From Schizochytrium sp. CCTCC M209059 (lineage: Eukaryota; Sar; Bigyra; Thraustochytrida; Thraustochytriidae), in contig KN805402.1 in NCBI GenBank assembly GCA_000818945.1, forward strand, positions 113,938 through 177,937: a DNA stretch of 64,000 nt. Direction: 5' to 3'. Shown piece after piece: positions 59,262 to 64,000 of the stretch. Under the pieces are notes generated by a model. That model had not been told where the DNA came from, did no database searches, and worked only from the letters and a program-made list of their open reading frames with translations. The position numbers and the translations under genes are program-made. How positions within the stretch are numbered: the first letter of the stretch is position 1; each line of letters starts with the position of its first letter.

Positions 59262-59513
59262 TCACTCAATGATGTAGTTTGCCGGTCCATGCAGTCGCCC
59301 GAGCAGATAAAGGAGCAGGCCTCGAAGCGTATCATCATCCACTTCGTTTTCGCGTGCTTCTTCCTCGACGAAGCCGGCCTGCGGCCACTCTGCGGAGCTC
59401 TGCGTCATTCCAGAGGCGGTCGCGGATCGCAGCGCGGTCGCACTCGCTTGGCTCACCAGCGCTACGGCGATTACGAGGGTCATGGTCACCTTCACCAACC
59501 CGTGCTTTGTCAT
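59262..59513 (-). CDS. small putative secreted peptide precursor
   Basis: 83 codons from an ATG with A at -3. The N-terminus MTKHGLVKVTMTLVIAVALV followed by SQASA looks like a cleavable signal peptide. The remaining 58 or so residues contain an acidic segment (EEEARENEVDDD) followed by a short amphipathic stretch, RGLLLYLLGRLHGP. No Cys and no family recognised. Convergent with Rpn6. Coding status rests on the signal peptide and start context only. Confidence 0.45.
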   Translation of the reverse strand: MTKHGLVKVTMTLVIAVALVSQASATALRSATASGMTQSSAEWPQAGFVEEEARENEVDDDTLRGLLLYLLGRLHGPANYIIE

Positions 59514-60115
59514 TGTTGCGCAGGCGAGAAGAAGACGAAGAAGAAGAAGAAGAAGTGAGCGACCTTTCCTAGTCTACTAGCCGCGTGGCGCGATCCTGCA
59601 GTCCTCCATCGTCAAGCTATTCTTGCAACCATGGCGACAAACCAACAGACGCTCGAGTGCACGCGCACGAAAATCCTAGATGCTGTCGCGGCCGCGTCGC
59701 CAACCGTGCAGTCCGCCCCGTGCACTCGCGTCGCCAGCCAGGCGAGAGACACTTCGAAGTTTCGCGACCGCCTTGCGGGAAAGACGCGTGTCCTCTGGCT
59801 CGTTTCTGAGACTTTCTCCGCGGCCAGCCAGCCCCTGCAGTGTTCGGCGAAGATCGCGAGCGGCTCTTCTTCCTCCTCTCTTTTCTTTTTTCAATTTTGA
59901 GTTGCGCGTGTGAACCAACTCTTCGAGTCTGGATTCACGCCAAAGGGGAAGGAACGACACGGCGGCCATCTGCAAGCAACCAAGGCGCGGAGCGCGCATG
60001 GTTGCGAGGCGCCAGAACCGCAACGAGTCAACGAGCAACAATACCAAGAAGAAATACAAGCCACATCAAGAAGCGAGCTTGCGTGTGCCACCCGTTCAGC
60101 TTAGCAGGAAACAAG
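59514..60115. other. intergenic region upstream of Ala/Pro protein 1
   Basis: About 600 bases with a GAAGAAGAA run near 59529-59555. Frames at 59631-59913 lack domains. The last 120 bases resemble the leader of the second Ala/Pro gene in short motifs (CCGCAACGA, AACAATACCAAGAAG). Confidence 0.5.
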
Positions 60116-60394
60116 ATGATGCCCGCGGTCCAGATCGGATGCCATCGCCCCGCTGCCGCCCCTCCCGGACCTGCGCCGCCTGCCATCTCCTTGGCGAGCC
60201 ACCGTCTCCATGCTGCTCCCGGTGCTCCTGCTGGCGCTGCTGCCGCGCCCGCTGTTGCTGCGCCGGTACCGGCAGGTGCCCCCGCAGCTGCGATGCCTGC
60301 GCTTCCAGCTGCGCCAGGAATGCCGCCGCTGCCCGCGGGACCTGCTGCCGCTGGCCAGCCTGCCGCCGCAGGAAACCTTACTGCATCGCAATAG
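60116..60394 (+). CDS. small Ala/Pro-rich protein with HR(L/P) motif (copy 1)
   Basis: 92 residues beginning MMPAVQIGCHRP, almost entirely Ala, Pro and Gly, with HRPAAAPPGP and SHRLHAAPGAP units. It shares the MMP start and HRLxAxPxAP units with the gene at 61107, so the two look like tandem paralogs. No signal peptide or TM segment. GC-rich low complexity makes the coding claim uncertain, but the shared start context (AAGATGATGCC/AAAATGATGCC) and motif argue for it. Confidence 0.4.
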   Translation: MMPAVQIGCHRPAAAPPGPAPPAISLASHRLHAAPGAPAGAAAAPAVAAPVPAGAPAAAMPALPAAPGMPPLPAGPAAAGQPAAAGNLTASQ

Positions 60395-61106
60395 CTCTGG
60401 ACAGCCGCGAATGATGCTTATACCATGCATGAAATATCTTTTGTTGATTGGCGCTTCTGATGGTGTACGACGGCCTTGTCTTGGTCTTTTGTTTGATGCT
60501 TGCCTTGACTTCCTAGCAGTGGAAGCATGCTTTTTCTCGTGCCAGGCGAGAAGAGGTTGCAAGACACCTCCACGGCGCTACTGCCGATGAAGTAGAGCAG
60601 CAGCCAAGCGCTTGCGCCGAAGTCTTGCAAACTTTCGAAGACGCACAAGAAGGGCAAGGATTCGAAGCTCTTTCCATCTCAACGTCGCTGCACGGAGTCC
60701 CAGAACCTTGGCGGCGCATCGCAAGTAGGGCCTGTCCTCGTCTTTGTTTTCTCGTTTCACGAAGATCGTCACATATTCTAAACTCAGTTCGGCTCCCGGC
60801 TCTTCGCCCCTCAATTTTTTTCTTTTATTTTGGCGGGCTGTTCTTTTTTTTTTTCTTTTGTTCGTCCATCAGTCAGCTGCCCTTCTCAAAGAGCGCAACG
60901 AAGAGACAGCTGGCACGAGCTTGGCCGCATTTCCCATGAGCCGCCATCGACAACGTGCAGCAGACCCGCAACGAATAAACACAAGAAGCCTGACATAAAA
61001 CGGCACAACCCTTAGCAGAAGCCCTAGATTTGCACATTCTCGCCACTCCAGCAAGTCTTCTTCGCCAGCAACGCGCTCGCCGCTGATCTATCAAGCAACC
61101 AAGAAA
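60395..61106. other. intergenic region between Ala/Pro genes
   Basis: About 710 bases with T-rich runs at 60815-60870. No supported gene. Confidence 0.5.
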
Positions 61107-61325
61107 ATGATGCCTGTGATTGGAAACCACAGACTCCCGGCTGCGCCTGCTGCGCCTGCTGCGCCTGCTGCGCCTGCTGCGCCTGCTGCGCCTGCTACGC
61201 CTTTCGTGCCTGCTGCGCCTTCTGCAACCGTCGCACCTCTCCTCGCAATCGGGGGCCACCGCCTCCCTGCTGTACCTGCCGCGCCTGGCTCGGGGGGCGC
61301 GAGAGCCTCTACTCCAGGACCATAA
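61107..61325 (+). CDS. small Ala/Pro-rich protein with HRL motif (copy 2)
   Basis: 72 residues, MMPVIGNHRLPAAPAAPAAP at the start and a second IGGHRLPAVPAAP unit, joined by a 9-bp GCTGCGCCT tandem repeat (about 61141-61200) coding for APA. Paired with the copy at 60116. Function unknown. Confidence 0.4.
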   Translation: MMPVIGNHRLPAAPAAPAAPAAPAAPAAPATPFVPAAPSATVAPLLAIGGHRLPAVPAAPGSGGARASTPGP

Positions 61326-62100
61326 CAGATTAAAAGAAAAGCTTCCTACGATTTTATGATGCAACGAAATTTCGCGTCTTGCTTCCACTGCGAGCATTGT
61401 AGTACTACGTACTTGAGCTGCTCGGCACGAAAATGCGCACAGTGTCTGGAAGTTGTTGCCCGCGACGCAGGGAAGACGGACGGACACCTGGACTTTGCGA
61501 TCCTGCAATTCCTTCCTAGATGCTGCACGCCCAGAGAGAGAAAGAACGTAGCAAGACGCTCGCTATCTTTCGGGCTTCGCGTCGATACGATGCAGTGAAC
61601 ACAAAAGCAACCAGCACGCCGTGCTGGCTTCGTCTATGCGCCGCATCGTCGACCTCCATTGCTGTCTCTGGCTCTATTTTTTCTCCGTTTTCACGTCTTC
61701 TTTTCGTTTCTTTTCACTTTTGCGGGTGACTCTTTCTCGTGGGTCCCGGAAACGATTTTAATCTCCATAACGGTCCTAAACTTGTGGGCGCCTCCCATCC
61801 CAAATGAAGACTTTTCCGGCTCCCATCGCATGAGAGGCAGCGGGGAGCGAGCGAGCGAGCGAGCGACGACATGCAGTGGCCTGTGGCCTGCCAGGCGTGA
61901 GTGAAGCGCGCATGTCACCACCGGCAGAACCAAAACGAGCAGGACCAACAACAGCAACAAGAAGCAACAAGAAGCAACAAGAAGCAACAAGAAGCAACAA
62001 GAAGCAACAAGAAGCAACAACAACAATTCGAGCAAGCCCCAAATAGCCCAAGCGAAAGCGTCGACACGACAAACAAAAAAGAAGAAGTCGCTGTGTGAAG
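61326..62100. other. intergenic region and lipase leader
   Basis: About 775 bases. It contains a GAGC run (61846-61867) and, at 61961-62020, six perfect copies of the 10-mer GAAGCAACAA in the presumed 5' UTR of the lipase. No gene supported. Confidence 0.6.
61961..62020. repeat. 10-bp tandem repeat GAAGCAACAA, six copies
   Basis: Perfect head-to-tail array ending 80 bases before the lipase ATG; T-free, so likely unstructured if transcribed as 5' UTR. Confidence 0.95.
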
Positions 62101-63384
62101 ATGGCGGTGCGTGTGAGTGACGAGGAGATAGCGGCGACGATGAAGAGCCACAATGAGGTGGTGGTCTTTGTGCAGGGGTTCACTGGGGTCTCGCAGACCG
62201 AGATGTTCTCTGATCTTCAGCGCAATTGGAAGCTGCCGGAGATTTTCGCGAGAGAGGGCTTTCAGACTGTCCTTGCAGATGTGTCGCCATTCAACTCCAA
62301 CTGGGATCGCGCATGCGAGCTGTACGCCTCGCTCACGGGCGGCAAGGTAGACTATGGGATTGCGCACAGCTCGAAGTGCAATCACGATCGGTATGGCAAG
62401 GATATGCCTGCCGTGTACCCAGAGTGGGATGAGGATCACCCTGTGCACATGCTTGGACACTCGATGGGCGGGATGACGATTCGAATGCTGGATCACCTTT
62501 TGCATGAAGGAAACCAGGCGGAGGTGGATGCTGCCCTTGCTGCCGGTGAAGAGCCGCATCCGCTATTTACGGGAGGCAAGGCCAGTTGGATCAAGAGCAT
62601 CACCACTGTGGCCTCTCCGCACGACGGGAGCACGTTGGCCAAGTACGGCACGGAAAAGGAAGTCGGCTATGTGCTTGGGACTTTAATGAAGCTGGGACTC
62701 GTCGTTCTGGGAGAGGCCCTTGCCGGCAACTGGTTCTACGACATTGACAGCAAACATCACAGGCTGTTTTCGATCACAGACGGGTCTTACAAGGACTTTG
62801 CGCTGCAAGATCTTTCCCCGGCAAGGGCGCTAGAGCTGCAGCAGATGATGCCGATGGCGTACGAGGATCGTCGTTACTTTTCATTTTCCGCCTTCACGAC
62901 AAGACCTAGCGCGAATGACAGCTCGGTGCAGGTGGCTAGCCGTCACACAATGCCAGCAACGATGAAGCCTTTGGCGAATATCATGGGCGGATGGTACTCC
63001 AAATGGTACAAGCCGTTTGACTTTAGCAAGACGCTGCGGACAAACGACGGTGCCGTCCCCTTGCACGCTGCGCGTTGCCCGCACTTGGCGTACTCGTCGG
63101 AGGAGGTGAAAGCCAAGAGTGAAATGTACGACGAGACGTCGGCACAGTGGGGCCCGGGCAAGTGGTGGTACAAGGACGTCGAGCTTTCGCACCTCGAGGT
63201 GTTCTACACCAAGTTCACACCCGAAGACGGCCGCGGCGACTGGGCTCGCGAGACCTTTGAGGAAATGTACAGGATGCACGCGCGTCGTATTCTCGCCTCG
63301 GAGAACCTCAGTTCGTGGACCGCGGTCACCCCGGTCACAACCACGCGGACGGCGTCCGCACCCGAATTGTTAAAAGGGACCTAA
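62101..63384 (+). CDS. bacterial-type family I.5 triacylglycerol lipase
   Basis: 427-residue alpha/beta hydrolase. The ATG at 62101 is used; the upstream two codons begin at GTG. Nucleophile S121 in GHSMGG, acid D316 in NDGAVP and base H364 in ELSHLEV match the triad spacing of Geobacillus L1/P1 lipases. H89 and H95 (six apart, in AHSSKCNHDRYG) correspond to the structural zinc ligands of that family, as does the preceding GGKVDYG segment. No clear signal peptide, so an intracellular lipase is likely, unlike the secreted bacterial enzymes. Hydrolyses acyl esters or triacylglycerol. Transfer from bacteria is possible but old, since base composition matches the neighbours. Confidence 0.88.
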   Translation: MAVRVSDEEIAATMKSHNEVVVFVQGFTGVSQTEMFSDLQRNWKLPEIFAREGFQTVLADVSPFNSNWDRACELYASLTGGKVDYGIAHSSKCNHDRYGKDMPAVYPEWDEDHPVHMLGHSMGGMTIRMLDHLLHEGNQAEVDAALAAGEEPHPLFTGGKASWIKSITTVASPHDGSTLAKYGTEKEVGYVLGTLMKLGLVVLGEALAGNWFYDIDSKHHRLFSITDGSYKDFALQDLSPARALELQQMMPMAYEDRRYFSFSAFTTRPSANDSSVQVASRHTMPATMKPLANIMGGWYSKWYKPFDFSKTLRTNDGAVPLHAARCPHLAYSSEEVKAKSEMYDETSAQWGPGKWWYKDVELSHLEVFYTKFTPEDGRGDWARETFEEMYRMHARRILASENLSSWTAVTPVTTTRTASAPELLKGT

Positions 63385-64000
63385 AGAGTCTGAAAATAGA
63401 CTTTTAAAAAATGTTGGGACTCCGTGACTGTGCCTTTTTGCGTTCCGAGGGACAACTGCCCGTAGTACCCCCATGATGCGTTGCTTGTGAAATCAGTTGG
63501 CCTGCTGGCCAGCGTTCATGGTGACGCTCTCTACTGCGTGCATCTGCGTGCGTGCACCGACTAAGTTTATGCGTAATCAGCTTTGATTGAAAAGATGCAG
63601 CGTCCTGGTTTAAAATGCAAACGAAAGTTCGTCGCCACGTCTTCTCGTGCGGGAGACTTGTCTGCGACACGACATGCGAGAGTGATCCGGATGCACGAGC
63701 AATAAATAGACTGCTCCATCAGGGGGAGGTAGTACAGTCCGCTCGTACAAGAAGCATGAGCAGTTCCATGGGCCCGTTCACAACCGTCGCTGCTACAATG
63801 GCGCTGCGCGATGACAGAATCGGCAGATCCAGAAATCTCAACTCGACTGCGACTCGCGAGAGGGCCAAAGTTATCATGAAGCAAACGTAGACAGACCGAG
63901 ACTTGCAGCACGCGGCAGGTGCGGTCGGAAGACGCCATGATAGTCTCGCGGACTTTTCGTTGCCCATTCATGACGCAAGCATGGCGAACGCAAGGTGGTC
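63385..64000. other. end of window, no supported gene
   Basis: 616 bases after the lipase. On the minus strand an 82-codon frame (63719-63967, beginning MGNEKSARLSWRLP) has an ATG and hydrophobic stretches, overlapping another frame at 63567-63971. Either could be part of a gene continuing beyond the window; neither has a recognisable domain. Confidence 0.3.

Noticed and set aside
63719..63967. 82-codon minus-strand frame with hydrophobic stretches
   Set aside because: Overlaps another open frame, no domain, and at the window edge; too weak to call a gene.

Overview
This window is nuclear DNA from a microbial eukaryote. It has spliceosomal introns (GT..AG, 84 to 493 bases), single-gene transcription units on both strands, a cytosolic ribosomal protein gene, beta-tubulin, exosome, proteasome and HECT/USP ubiquitin genes, and a ciliary gene (IQUB type). 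The compact layout, mostly single-exon genes, fairly GC-rich coding sequence and mucin-like Pro/Thr surface proteins suggest a stramenopile, most likely a thraustochytrid (Labyrinthulomycetes). That placement is inference. There are two runs of N (6765-6777 and 21986-22115).

Layout. 0-10 kb: a truncated beta-tubulin copy (-), ribosomal protein eL33 (+), a membrane prolyl 4-hydroxylase with a ShK domain (+), a full beta-tubulin (-) and an SLC45/sucrose-type transporter (-). 10-22 kb: a giant USP deubiquitinase (+), FKBP prolyl isomerase (-), exosome subunit RRP4 (-) and glutaredoxin (+). 22-29 kb: an ankyrin protein and two tandem paralogous four-TM proteins with large Cys-containing ectodomains (all -), then a decayed piggyBac-like transposase tail. 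30-38 kb: two tandem paralogs (+) with a signal peptide, Pro/Thr stalk, Cys-rich 'DCGG' module and a TRP/FLC-like multi-TM domain; the second carries a 1-nt frameshift. A third paralog lies at 52.6-54.9 kb.

40-52 kb is the most unusual part. It holds an RCC1-HECT ubiquitin ligase (+), a 1042-residue AIG1/GIMAP-like GTPase (-) with an N-terminal PH-like region, a MIB/HERC2 domain and three 'FDVRP' repeats, and a 793-residue protein (+) with three Mind-bomb-type repeats, a ZZ-like zinc finger and two TIR domains. The GTPase and the TIR protein are divergent neighbours. Their domains are typical of innate-immune or cell-death signalling, and I consider this pair the best candidate for an undescribed system.

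55-64 kb: IQUB (-) divergent from proteasome subunit Rpn6 (+), a small secreted-peptide candidate (-), two small paralogous Ala/Pro-rich proteins (+) and a bacterial-type family I.5 lipase (+).

Intergenic DNA is rich in 4-12 bp tandem repeats. It also carries seven copies of the palindrome TAGGCCTA, three of them about 215-240 bases upstream of a start codon. Many long open frames lie antisense to real genes; they are treated as shadows. Several open frames begin at GTG or TTG, so I moved those starts to the first in-frame ATG.
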